Assembly: GCF_937127095.1 (NCBI RefSeq)
Contig: NZ_CAKZLP010000077.1
Location: forward strand, 117,344-181,343
Reading direction: 5' to 3'
DNA: 64,000 bases
Source of the DNA: an uncultured Amphritea sp.
GTDB taxonomy: Bacteria > Pseudomonadota > Gammaproteobacteria > Pseudomonadales > Balneatricaceae
Shown here: positions 45,230 to 53,941 of the stretch, one piece after another
How the letters are laid out: each line of letters begins with the position of its first letter
Numbering within the stretch: the stretch's first letter is position 1
Notes under the pieces: model-generated
Told to the model about the DNA's origin: nothing
What the model saw: the letters and a program-made list of their open reading frames with translations, nothing else
Database searches by the model: none
Program-made: the position numbers and the translations under genes

Positions 45230-46012
45230 TCAGATAAGGGTCCGGATAAGCCCCAGAGTACTGACAATAATAAGCACACTGCCCAATACCCGGAAGAACA
45301 CTTTGCTTTCGGCGCCGACCAGTTTGTTGTGCAGTCGATCGCCAAACAGATGTCCAATATAGGCACAGGGTAACAACCACAGGTGGTGAATCAGTTGCAG
45401 GTCGACACCAGCGATGACGAAAGATACTAACTTGATTGACACCAGAATGAACCACAGTGCAAACAAAGTACCCCGGAGTTTCTCCTTACTGACATGTGAC
45501 GCAATGACCGCTGCAATGAGGGGCGCACCAATCAGCGAGGTGCCGCTAACATAGCCTCCCAATATTAAAAACAGTATGTCGAGACCACGGCTATTACTCT
45601 TAAACGGACGGTTGAGCACATAGCTGATAGCATAACCGATGACGATGCAGTAGATGATACTACTCATCAGGGAGCCAGGCAGAGTTAACAGCCCAAGAAT
45701 ACCGATCAGTTTCGGCACGATCATAACTGACATAGCAAAGCGCAGATACTTCCAGTCAATGGTAGAGGCACTTTCGCCTTTGCCCGGATCGGCCCGTTTG
45801 ATCCTTTGACCGTTTTGCCAGGTTATCAGAAACGAAAAGAACAGCAGATGCACGCCGATAATTGGCATAAAAATAAGCGGATCATCAACCACCAGAAGCA
45901 GAAATGGCAGCGTCAGCACCGCTCCGCCAAACCCGAGTCCTGAGCGTACAAAACCACTCCAGATGAACAGCAATGCGATTAATATATATTGGTAAAGTTG
46001 CAAATCAGACAT
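45230..46012 (-). CDS. TauE/SafE family permease
   Basis: This 260-residue inner-membrane protein has about eight helices in two halves of the TauE/SafE (sulfite exporter) family: SGFVRSGLGFGGAVLTLPFLLL near the N-terminus and GGYVSGTSLIGAPLI in the second half. Family members move sulfite, sulfonates or other small anions; nothing nearby fixes the substrate. ATG 46012. It stands alone between the ydiI and ygjP genes, with gaps of 112 and 75 bases. Confidence 0.88.
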   Translation of the reverse strand: MSDLQLYQYILIALLFIWSGFVRSGLGFGGAVLTLPFLLLVVDDPLIFMPIIGVHLLFFSFLITWQNGQRIKRADPGKGESASTIDWKYLRFAMSVMIVPKLIGILGLLTLPGSLMSSIIYCIVIGYAISYVLNRPFKSNSRGLDILFLILGGYVSGTSLIGAPLIAAVIASHVSKEKLRGTLFALWFILVSIKLVSFVIAGVDLQLIHHLWLLPCAYIGHLFGDRLHNKLVGAESKVFFRVLGSVLIIVSTLGLIRTLI

Positions 46013-46087
46013 GGAAATATCTTAGAAGTAAGGGTTAAAAGTGGCAGAACCTGTACTGCCCGTTTTACTGATCAGCTAATCTACTAA

Positions 46088-46600
46088 TCAGTAGAGCGGG
46101 CCAAAGCGGTGAAGACAGGTGAGATAGAGCCGCAGATCCAGTTCAAGTTGGTGGTAATCCGGCTCCATATACTGACAGAGTTTATAAAATGCCCGGTTAT
46201 GTTCCTTTTCCCGGATATGCGCCAGCTCATGTACAACAATCATTTTCAAAAAAGGCTCTGGAGTTAGCTTAAACAGCGAAGCGATACGGATCTCTTTTTT
46301 GGCCCGCAGTTTATTTCCCTGAACGCGGGATATATGCGTATGCAGCCCCAAAGCGTTATGGATAACATCGATACGGTCATCATACTCAACCTTGCTCAGA
46401 GGTGCTGATTGTTTTAGAAAGCTGTTCTTCAGTTCAAGTGTGTACTGGTACAACGCTTTCGAATTCGAGACTGCGTGCCCGTCCTGATAACGATTTCGCA
46501 AATAGTCCGGCAGTTTACCCGACTCAATCAGTGCTGTGGCCTGCTGTTGCAACTCCGGGGAATAACCCGACAAAAAATTATTGCCCCGCTTCTGGCTCAT
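46088..46600 (-). CDS. YgjP-like metallopeptidase-fold protein
   Basis: This 170-residue DUF45/YgjP-type protein has the zinc site HELAHIREKEHNRAF (His-Glu-x-x-His plus a downstream His) near residue 125. E. coli YgjP has been reported as a UTP pyrophosphatase despite the peptidase-like motif, so proteolysis is not assumed. The N-terminal third (SGYSPELQQQATALIESGKL) is longer than in the core family. Its ATG overlaps the stop of the DUF1499 gene by 4 bases (ATGA), indicating translational coupling. Confidence 0.86.
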   Translation of the reverse strand: MSQKRGNNFLSGYSPELQQQATALIESGKLPDYLRNRYQDGHAVSNSKALYQYTLELKNSFLKQSAPLSKVEYDDRIDVIHNALGLHTHISRVQGNKLRAKKEIRIASLFKLTPEPFLKMIVVHELAHIREKEHNRAFYKLCQYMEPDYHQLELDLRLYLTCLHRFGPLY

Positions 46601-47049
46601 TGTTCGCTCTCCAGACGTTTACGCAGCGCTTCAGCCCGTTTGCGATTTACCCCCATGTCGGAATAACCCACCCGGGAAGCCGAACGCATATGGATAACCC
46701 CCGCCACAGGATCACGCAGTAGCTCCAGATCATCGACAAAGCCAAACAAAGATGAGCTGAACTCTGCCGCCAGATAATCCTCTTCAAGCACAACAACCCG
46801 ACCGCCTAAGCTCTCAACATCAGCGACCACGGATGACATATTGGTAACACATAACCCTATAGGCTTTATAAAATGATCCTGATCTGTACCTTTCTGACTG
46901 CACACGGAGTTCGGTTTAACATCGCAGGGAGATAATCGGCCATCGATCAGTCCCGGCGCTTTCTGATTGCGGGAGACAACCCCCTGATAGGCAAAATAAC
47001 CCGCGACTATCAGAGCCAGCACGATAGCGATAAAAATAAGTTGTTTCAT
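46597..47049 (-). CDS. DUF1499 membrane-anchored protein
   Basis: This 150-residue protein has one N-terminal membrane segment (about 4-22) and a periplasmic DUF1499 domain: CDVKPNSVCSQ early and the hallmark HMRSASRVGYSDMGVNRKRAE at the C-terminus. The function of the family is unknown. Two cysteines in the CDVKPNSVC segment may form a disulfide (inference). It overlaps the YgjP-like gene by 4 bases, so the two are co-expressed. Confidence 0.88.
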   Translation of the reverse strand: MKQLIFIAIVLALIVAGYFAYQGVVSRNQKAPGLIDGRLSPCDVKPNSVCSQKGTDQDHFIKPIGLCVTNMSSVVADVESLGGRVVVLEEDYLAAEFSSSLFGFVDDLELLRDPVAGVIHMRSASRVGYSDMGVNRKRAEALRKRLESEQ

Positions 47050-47277
47050 AAACTCCTTAGCACAGATCCCTTAAACAGAGCCCTAAATAGTGAATCGATA
47101 AAACGTTATGCAGAGAGACTGATTCCAGATTGGCTGAAAGCCCGGAAACATAATAATCATCGACAACATTATCAAAGACGTTATCACCGGTTAGCACTTA
47201 AAACCAGTTACAGTATTAAAACCAAGAGTAGTATAAACTCTGCGGCTTTCTCAATATTTAACAAGTAGATCTGAATC

Positions 47278-48165
47278 GTGCTGACTCCTCAACTCATCAA
47301 CTGGCTGCTGCTTGGCTTTCTGGTCATCACCTGGGGCACATCATTTATGGTGACCTCTGTCGCCATCGAAGGTGGCTTAACCGCACTGACGATAACCTTG
47401 TTACGCATATCACTCGGCGCAACGGTGGTAACGTTATTCGCCTATTCAAGAGGTTTACGCCTCCCCCTCAATGCTAAAAGCTGGGGGAGTTTTATGCTGC
47501 TGGGGTTATTTGGCAGCGCCTTGCCATTTATACTGATCTCATGGGGCCAGCAGTCGGTAACATCCGCCAGTACCGGAGTGCTGATGGCGGTGATGCCCTT
47601 CGTCACCATGCTGATTGCCCATTACTTCGTCGAAGGCGAAACTCTCAATCGCTATAAAATTAGCGGCTTGATTATCGCTTTCTCGGGGGTAACTTTTCTC
47701 CTTAACCCATTCGCTGCCGGCAGTGTCGACCTGTTTGGCGCACTGGCGATTCTCGCCGCAGCCAGCAGCTATGCCCTGAACACCGTGATGATAAGGCTGC
47801 TGCCTAAATTCAATCCACTCGTGGCAGGCTCGGGCATGCTGCTCTGCGGTGCTTTACTGATATTGCCGTTTGTACTATCAGACGTGGAAAATATTATTCA
47901 GGAGTTAACCTATATCGCTAAACCCAATTCCATTATGGCGGTTATCTGGCTTGGATTAATGCCGTCCGGGGTCGCTTCAATCATCTATTTCGTAGTCGTC
48001 AATCGAGCAGGCCCGAGTTTTCTGTCCAACTGTAACTTCCTGATCCCGGTGGTCGCCTATTTTGCCGGAACACTCATTCTCAACGATGCAGTTTCTTCAA
48101 ACAGCCTGATCGCACTGATCGGTATACTCGCAGGCGTCGCCCTGACCCGTGTCAAACGGCGCTAG
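47278..48165 (+). CDS. EamA/DMT family permease
   Basis: This second DMT permease of the window has 295 residues and ten helices in two EamA repeats. Motifs: VITWGTSFMVTSVAIEGG at the start, STGVLMAVMPFVTMLIAHYFVEGE closing the first repeat, and NCNFLIPVVAYFAGTLIL in the second. The start is GTG 47278 with a weak ribosome site; the next ATG would cut the first helix. Its last 69 bases overlap the convergent acetyltransferase gene. The substrate is unknown. Confidence 0.9.
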   Translation: MLTPQLINWLLLGFLVITWGTSFMVTSVAIEGGLTALTITLLRISLGATVVTLFAYSRGLRLPLNAKSWGSFMLLGLFGSALPFILISWGQQSVTSASTGVLMAVMPFVTMLIAHYFVEGETLNRYKISGLIIAFSGVTFLLNPFAAGSVDLFGALAILAAASSYALNTVMIRLLPKFNPLVAGSGMLLCGALLILPFVLSDVENIIQELTYIAKPNSIMAVIWLGLMPSGVASIIYFVVVNRAGPSFLSNCNFLIPVVAYFAGTLILNDAVSSNSLIALIGILAGVALTRVKRR

Positions 48166-48669
48166 GTGGCGGTAGATCAGTGCTTCTTTATCGCGGAACA
48201 AAAACCGTGTTTCAAGGGTTGCACCCAACACCTCAGCCAGCTTTCTCGATGGCAGGTTCTGCTCGAAAATAAGGCTGATCAGATGCAGTTCAGGCAAGTA
48301 TTCAGCGGCCATTTGTCGAACTGCCAACGCCGCCTCCTGCGCATATCCCTGCCCGGAAAAACCTGGAATTAACGACCACATAATCTCCGGTTCAGGCCAG
48401 TCCCCCGGATACCAGAGCCCGACAACACCGACAACTGTTCCACTGTCTTTCAGTTTAAGTGTATAGGGGCCATAACCATGAATTTCCCAATGACCAATTA
48501 GCGCGGCAACGATTCGCCAACTCTCACCTTCGCTGAGGGGACGACCGGTTGTATAGCGGGTTGCTTCAACATCTTTATAAAAATTATGTAATGACGGCCA
48601 GTCTTCAATGGTTACTTTCACCAGTTCCAACCGGCTGGTACTTATCCATTCTGGTACTTTGTAGGGCAT
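48097..48669 (-). CDS. GNAT acetyltransferase (RimJ/RimL-like)
   Basis: This 190-residue N-acetyltransferase begins with TSRLELVKVTIEDW and has IMWSLIPGFSGQGYAQEAALAV (acetyl-CoA site) and NLPSRKLAEVLGATLE. AGGA lies about 6 bases before ATG 48669. Odd: the last 23 codons are read inside the EamA gene on the other strand, giving an unusual Asp/Cys-containing tail (GDACEYTDQCDQAV) beyond the domain. The core is certain; the tail probably arose by loss of an earlier stop. Confidence 0.88.
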   Translation of the reverse strand: MPYKVPEWISTSRLELVKVTIEDWPSLHNFYKDVEATRYTTGRPLSEGESWRIVAALIGHWEIHGYGPYTLKLKDSGTVVGVVGLWYPGDWPEPEIMWSLIPGFSGQGYAQEAALAVRQMAAEYLPELHLISLIFEQNLPSRKLAEVLGATLETRFLFRDKEALIYRHLAPFDTGQGDACEYTDQCDQAV

Positions 48670-48891
48670 ACCCTTTCCTTACGCATTGTTATTCAAAGAT
48701 CACTCTCTTCAGCTGTACTTTACTATATAGTGCGCTCTAGCTCGATCATTTATTAAAAATATTAATTAAGCTATTGAGTAAAATAAGATAACGGTATAAA
48801 TGTCATTATCTGCTACTCAGTCGATCAATAAGACAGATTTTGCGGCGATACTATGCTAAAAACACTACTTTAATGGATTAGAGAAAACGTT

Positions 48892-49626
48892 ATGGCTCAG
48901 ACAGCAGCACTGGTGCAAACCCTGAAAAAGCAACTCAAGGCACAGGGAAAAACCTACATTGATGTGGCTCAGGCACTAGAGCTGAGTGAGGCGTCCGTCA
49001 AACGTCTTTTTTCAGAGCAGAACTTCACCCTGCAGCGGCTGGAGATCATCGCTGAGCTGGCAGGTCTGGAGCTAACCGGGCTGTTTCGCCTGATGGCTCA
49101 GGAACAGCAACGACTGACCCAACTAACCCGCGAGCAGGAACAGGAGATCGCATCGGATCTTGAACTGCTACTGGTCGCCGTCAGCGTCATTAACGGTTTT
49201 GGTTTGAACGACATCATCAGCCATTACCAGATCAACGAGCATCAGTGCATTCGCAAGCTGGCACAGTTAGACCGGATACGGATTATTGAGCTTCAACCGA
49301 ATAACCGCATCAAACTGTTAATCGATCCCAACTTCACCTGGCTGCCCAACGGGCCGATCCAACAGTTTTTTCAGCAAAAAGTTGAACAGGATTTCTTCCA
49401 GTCCCGGTTTGATAAAAAACATGAGAAACTGATAGTACTGAATGGCGTACTCACCCCGGAAGCAAACCTTGCGATGCAGAAAAAGATGGAGCGGATCGCA
49501 GAGGAATTTAACAGTCTGATCCGTGATGACTCTCCCCTGCCGATGGATCAGAAACATGGCAACACCATGGTACTGGCCATTCGTCAGTGGCAGTACAGCC
49601 TGTTTAAAAACTATCGAAAAAACTGA
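48892..49626 (+). CDS. XRE-type helix-turn-helix regulator
   Basis: This 244-residue cytosolic regulator has an N-terminal HTH (about 8-65: TYIDVAQALELSEASVKRLFS, then FTLQRLEIIAELAGL). The remaining 175 residues contain a second winged-helix-like stretch (ISHYQINEHQCIRKLAQLDR) and a C-terminal helical domain with no family I recognise. GAGA precedes ATG 48892. It is read in the same direction as the VIT/VWA-rhombosortase operon 134 bases downstream and could regulate it; this is inference from position. Confidence 0.85.
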   Translation: MAQTAALVQTLKKQLKAQGKTYIDVAQALELSEASVKRLFSEQNFTLQRLEIIAELAGLELTGLFRLMAQEQQRLTQLTREQEQEIASDLELLLVAVSVINGFGLNDIISHYQINEHQCIRKLAQLDRIRIIELQPNNRIKLLIDPNFTWLPNGPIQQFFQQKVEQDFFQSRFDKKHEKLIVLNGVLTPEANLAMQKKMERIAEEFNSLIRDDSPLPMDQKHGNTMVLAIRQWQYSLFKNYRKN

Positions 49627-49760
49627 TTTAAACTCTCTGCTGTTCAGCATTTTTAAACTAAGCGTATCACTATCTGATACTTCGCCTGTTTCACTACGCT
49701 CAGATATGCCCGGCCCCCATGATCCCTCTGACTTCAACAACAGAGTTGCAGAGGAATCAT

Positions 49761-51884
49761 ATGAAGATCAACACATTCTCCGGTGCATTGGCACTAAGCA
49801 AGGTTCTGGCACTGAGCGCAGTACTGACAATGGGCGCGGCGGTTTCATCCGCGGATGCTGCCGGGTTGTTAAAACCGGTCAACTCCAGCCTGCCTGAACT
49901 AAGTATCCGCGAGCACCATGTCGATGTAGTGCTGGAGCACAGCTATGCCGTTACCACGGTTGAACAGATATTTCACAACCCATCCAGTCAGCCATTGGAA
50001 GCAATATACAGCTTTCCTGTACCTGACCACGCCGCAGTAGGTGAGTTTACCTACTGGATTGACGGTAAACCTGTCACCGGCGAAGTCGTTAAGAAACAGC
50101 AGGCCAGAGAGATATATGAACAGGAGAAACAAGCCGGACATGAAACCGCACTGGTTGAGAAAGACAGCTATAAAACTTTTGATATCAGTGTCACACCGGT
50201 GCAGCCCAACAGTGATGTCCGCATAAAACTGGTCTATATTCAGCCAGCACACCTGGATTCCGGTGTCGGACGTTATGTCTATCCGCTCGAAGACGGCGGT
50301 GTTGATGAACAAAAGAGTGCATTCTGGAGCCGTAACGACGTCGTCGATGAAAGGTTCAGTTTCAACATGAGACTCGGGTCAGGTTATCCCATCGATTCTA
50401 TCCGCCTGCCACAGCATTCACAGGCAGCGATTCAACAGGTCTCGCCGAACCAGTGGCAGGTCAGCATGACTAGTCAGACAGGGGCACCACAACTGGCAGA
50501 AGCCGTTCCAACTGAAGGACAGCCTGTCATTCAAAACCAAAGCCCCGGCATAGTACCGGCAGCCAGTCTTGATAAAGATATCCTTGTGTACTGGAGGCAT
50601 AGCCAGAACCTTCCAGGCACCCTCGACCTGATCAGTTACAAAACAGCGGACAGCGCTCAGGGAACCTTTATGATGACCCTGACACCGGGCGATGATCTTG
50701 GCACGTTACAGGGTGGGCGTGACTGGATATTCGTACTCGATGTATCCGGTTCAATGCAGGGAAAGTACACCACGCTGGTCGAGGGTGTACGACAGGGGCT
50801 GAGCAAACTACGACCGGAAGACCGCTTTAAAATAGTGCTGTTTAACAGTTCCGCTACCGATTTTTCTCAGGGTTTCCAGCCCGCTAAACCTGAAGTAATT
50901 TCGCCACTGTTAAATCAACTTGAACAATATAAGCCCGGCAGTGGCACCGATCTTTATTCCGGCTTGTCTCTGGGGCTGAAAGGTCTTGATGCCGATCGTA
51001 GTACTGCGATGATTCTGGTAACCGATGGCGTTGCTAATTTAGGTGTCACTGAGAAAAAGCGTTTTCTTGATCTGATGGAAAAAGCCGATATCCGACTATT
51101 TACCTTTGTCATGGGTAACAGCGCAAACCGACCGCTGCTGAATGGAATGACCGAGGTGTCTAACGGTTTTGCCATCAGTGTTTCAAATGCTGACGATATC
51201 GTCGGGCAACTGATGCTGGCAACCAGCAAGATGACTCACCAGGCGCTGAGAGATGTTGAGTTGAAGATTGATGGCGGTAGAGTGACTGATTTGACCCCCG
51301 AACAGATCAACTCACTCTACCGTGGTGAACAACTGACAGTCCTCGGTCATTACCGTAAAGCGGGACCGGTACAGATATCGCTGACCGGCAAAGTCGGCGA
51401 TCAGCTGCGCAGCTATTCTACCGAGATCAACCTGCCCGAACAAAGTGTACTGCATCCTGAACTGGAGCGGATCTGGGCCTTTGCCACTATCGAAAGTATG
51501 CAGGCGAAGATGGATTATATGGGCGAAGAGGAAAGCAGCAACGTTGATACTAAACAAGCGATCACCGACCTCGCCGTTCAATATGACCTGGTGACCGATT
51601 ATACCTCGATGCTGATCGTCAGGGATGAGGTATTCAAACAGCTGAATATCGAGCGTAATAACCAGCAGCGCATTGCAACAGAGAACAACGCCCGTCAACA
51701 GCGACTGCAGCAACCGGTCACCAGTCAGCGAGCAGATAGCCAGAAACCGATGTTCAGTCCATCACAACACAGAGCCTCTCTGGGGGGCGGTGGATCAGGG
51801 GCAATTGGTCACTGGATTCTGCTGCTAATCGGCTCTCTGCTACTGGTGAAATACAGCAATATGCGTAGTCGCAGGAAGGCGTGA
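49761..51884 (+). CDS. VIT and von Willebrand A domain protein with GlyGly-CTERM tail
   Basis: This 707-residue exported protein has a signal peptide (1-34, cut after ADA), a VIT domain (about 38-165; SFPVPDHAAVGEFTYWIDG), a VWA domain with MIDAS residues DVSGSM (near 327), GTDLYSG and TDGVAN, then a beta-rich region. The end is a Gly-rich GGGGSGAIGHW, a hydrophobic segment ILLLIGSLLLVKY and a basic RSRRKA: the GlyGly-CTERM sorting signal, cut and processed by rhombosortase. The next gene encodes that protease. The start uses GAGGAAT before ATG 49761. A surface adhesion or metal-ion-dependent binding role is likely. Confidence 0.92.
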   Translation: MKINTFSGALALSKVLALSAVLTMGAAVSSADAAGLLKPVNSSLPELSIREHHVDVVLEHSYAVTTVEQIFHNPSSQPLEAIYSFPVPDHAAVGEFTYWIDGKPVTGEVVKKQQAREIYEQEKQAGHETALVEKDSYKTFDISVTPVQPNSDVRIKLVYIQPAHLDSGVGRYVYPLEDGGVDEQKSAFWSRNDVVDERFSFNMRLGSGYPIDSIRLPQHSQAAIQQVSPNQWQVSMTSQTGAPQLAEAVPTEGQPVIQNQSPGIVPAASLDKDILVYWRHSQNLPGTLDLISYKTADSAQGTFMMTLTPGDDLGTLQGGRDWIFVLDVSGSMQGKYTTLVEGVRQGLSKLRPEDRFKIVLFNSSATDFSQGFQPAKPEVISPLLNQLEQYKPGSGTDLYSGLSLGLKGLDADRSTAMILVTDGVANLGVTEKKRFLDLMEKADIRLFTFVMGNSANRPLLNGMTEVSNGFAISVSNADDIVGQLMLATSKMTHQALRDVELKIDGGRVTDLTPEQINSLYRGEQLTVLGHYRKAGPVQISLTGKVGDQLRSYSTEINLPEQSVLHPELERIWAFATIESMQAKMDYMGEEESSNVDTKQAITDLAVQYDLVTDYTSMLIVRDEVFKQLNIERNNQQRIATENNARQQRLQQPVTSQRADSQKPMFSPSQHRASLGGGGSGAIGHWILLLIGSLLLVKYSNMRSRRKA

Positions 51885-51885
51885 G

Positions 51886-52530
51886 ATGTTGATCAACCTG
51901 ACCCAACTAAGCAGCATATTTCGACCTCCTCCCGCATCCGCGGGAGGTACTTTTCAACTTCCGCTGGTTACCTTAGCGATACTGTTGCTCAGTGTACCGT
52001 TAAGCGTATCCGCGGATCTGTTTCAACTCGGCTATTTCGACAGGTCACTGATAGAACAAGGGCAGTTGTGGCGACTGATTACCGGCCACCTTTGCCATAC
52101 GTCACCCAGCCATCTGAAATGGGATCTGCTGGCATTTGCCGTGGCGGCCGGGTATCTGGAATTGAACTCTCGCAGAGTATTACTGGCATCACTGCTCACC
52201 GGAGTAATCAGCGTTGACGCCCTGCTTCTATCTTCCTGGGCAGGGATAAGCAGTTATGCCGGGCTATCCGGCCTGCTGTTTGCACCACTGCTGATCAGTC
52301 TGGTGATATTTGCCCGTAAACAACCTTATCTGACGGGTTGGTTACCGCTGCTGATATGTATGGCAAAACTGATCTGGGAGCAGTTCAGCCTGCAGGCTCT
52401 GTTGAGTCAAAGCCCCTGGCCACCCTATCCCGCTGCGCACCTGGCTGGCAGTTTTGGGGGATTACTTTGCCTGGTTACCACAACGGTACGAACTGAAATA
52501 TGCCGCTATCGAGCGGTGATCTTTCAGTAG
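51886..52530 (+). CDS. rrtA: Rhombosortase (GlyGly-CTERM processing rhomboid protease)
   Basis: This 214-residue inner-membrane rhomboid-type serine protease is of the rhombosortase branch. It has about six helices, GHLCHTSPSHLKWDLLAF (67-84; histidine/asparagine equivalents), catalytic Ser128 in YAGLSGLLFAP and His185 in AAHLAGSFGG. It begins one base after the VIT/VWA stop, so it is translationally coupled and probably dedicated to that target's GlyGly-CTERM tail. Rhombosortases elsewhere usually serve several targets; whether others exist in this genome cannot be seen. Confidence 0.92.
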   Translation: MLINLTQLSSIFRPPPASAGGTFQLPLVTLAILLLSVPLSVSADLFQLGYFDRSLIEQGQLWRLITGHLCHTSPSHLKWDLLAFAVAAGYLELNSRRVLLASLLTGVISVDALLLSSWAGISSYAGLSGLLFAPLLISLVIFARKQPYLTGWLPLLICMAKLIWEQFSLQALLSQSPWPPYPAAHLAGSFGGLLCLVTTTVRTEICRYRAVIFQ

Positions 52531-52570
52531 GTACCTGATAAGCATTGACAGAAAGCTGCTTAATCAAAGT

Positions 52571-53707
52571 CTACGGCTGACCATGATTCAATGGTGCAGG
52601 AAACACCAACTGCTTAAACACGACACATAGGAAAATGAAGGTTGGCAAACCGATCACTTCACGTATCCAGAGATATTCACCGCTCATGTAGCCGGTCATA
52701 GGGTAAACAATACCGGCCATCAGCATCATCCAGACACCCAGTATAAGCACCGCATAAAACGCTTTCAGATTGGGCAACTCTTTGCGGAACTCGATCAGCA
52801 CCCAGGCTGCAAAAATAGCGAAATAAGAGAGATAAAACTGCTGCTGCCCCGCCTTATAAAACATCAAAACCGCAGTAAAGCCTGCAAGAAACGCAGTATG
52901 CTGATCCAGTTTGCCGTGCTGAAAACGTTTAAACAGATAAAAAACTGATCCCAATACCAGAAGTTTATTGAGTGAAATAAGAAAGCCGCCAATGGTTTTA
53001 AATGGGAAAAAATCACCGTACAGAAACATCATAATCGAGAATAGCGTAGGATTTCGTCCATTTGCTTTGCCAAAAGCAACTAGGAAAGAACCACCCCAGA
53101 TCAGATAGGTGATCAGGTAGACAACCGCCAATATAACAACAAAAATGACAATATTGCGTCTGATATCTTTCCATTCACGGCTGATAAACGGCAATAGAAA
53201 TACAGGATATATTTTTGTCAGCACTCCGGCAGTGATGAGAATCAGTGAGGATTTTCCCCGCCCCTGCACCGCAATAATGATCGCGAGAAAACATAACAAG
53301 GCAACCAGACTATCATTAAAACCATAGAATACTGTGCTGACGATAAAGAATGGATTCAATAACCAGAACGCAGCAAAAATCCATTTGACCCTCGCAGAGA
53401 TATTTTCCAGAGCGCTGAACCTGCGCACGGTATACAAAACCAGGGCAAGCCAGCAACTGACAAATATCAACTTAGGCAATTGAAAATGAACAGCATATGG
53501 AAAAGCAAAAAGATTATAGACTGGCCCATAAGCATTGGCTGCATCAATTTTAGCCCAAGGGTCGCCACCACTCAGAATCAGATCCCAATGCGCAAAATAG
53601 AGCGCATAATCGTGCATCGGGGCCACCATAAAGCTGGCAACCAGAACCACTATCCCGTAGAGGCATAGTGAAACATCAAGTGATTTTGATGAAGCGAGTA
53701 CAGGCAT
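52571..53707 (-). CDS. GT-C type polytopic glycosyltransferase (GT87-like)
   Basis: This 378-residue inner-membrane protein has about ten helices. The first periplasmic loop holds acidic residues in HDYALYFAHWDLILSGGDPW, a pattern of polyprenyl-phosphate-sugar-using GT-C glycosyltransferases (DUF2029/GT87), and a second conserved loop carries KIYPVFLLPF. It would transfer a sugar from a lipid carrier on the periplasmic side. It is divergent from a GT2-GtrA synthase (234-base gap), which can make the lipid-linked donor. The acceptor is unknown. Confidence 0.8.
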   Translation of the reverse strand: MPVLASSKSLDVSLCLYGIVVLVASFMVAPMHDYALYFAHWDLILSGGDPWAKIDAANAYGPVYNLFAFPYAVHFQLPKLIFVSCWLALVLYTVRRFSALENISARVKWIFAAFWLLNPFFIVSTVFYGFNDSLVALLCFLAIIIAVQGRGKSSLILITAGVLTKIYPVFLLPFISREWKDIRRNIVIFVVILAVVYLITYLIWGGSFLVAFGKANGRNPTLFSIMMFLYGDFFPFKTIGGFLISLNKLLVLGSVFYLFKRFQHGKLDQHTAFLAGFTAVLMFYKAGQQQFYLSYFAIFAAWVLIEFRKELPNLKAFYAVLILGVWMMLMAGIVYPMTGYMSGEYLWIREVIGLPTFIFLCVVFKQLVFPAPLNHGQP

Positions 53708-53941
53708 ACAGATCCACTTATTAATTATGCATTGATGCGCCGCATAATAATTTGTTGACCATTTTATAACAAGGGAATGTGCACGCTTTTAACGCCCTAT
53801 ACCAAAGCCCCGGATGCTATCAAATCAATATATATACCCTGCCATTTGTGTTAATAATCAAACTGATAATAATTGAATAATTGTTCTTAACTATATAGGA
53901 TTGCGCTATTTTTCATCCGCTAAGCAGAGCGATGTGACTCT

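Noticed and set aside
46088..46600. Calling the HExxH protein a secreted protease
   Set aside because: No signal peptide, and the YgjP family has a reported nucleotide pyrophosphatase activity.
47041..47268. 75-codon plus-strand frame before the second DMT permease
   Set aside because: Very basic composition, no ribosome site and no family resemblance; likely non-coding upstream sequence.
48785..48800. 16-base word AGATAACGGTATAAAT shared with 55876-55891
   Set aside because: One exact 16-mer match in 64 kb is about what chance allows; the contexts (upstream of an XRE gene, and next to the ppsA stop) have nothing in common.
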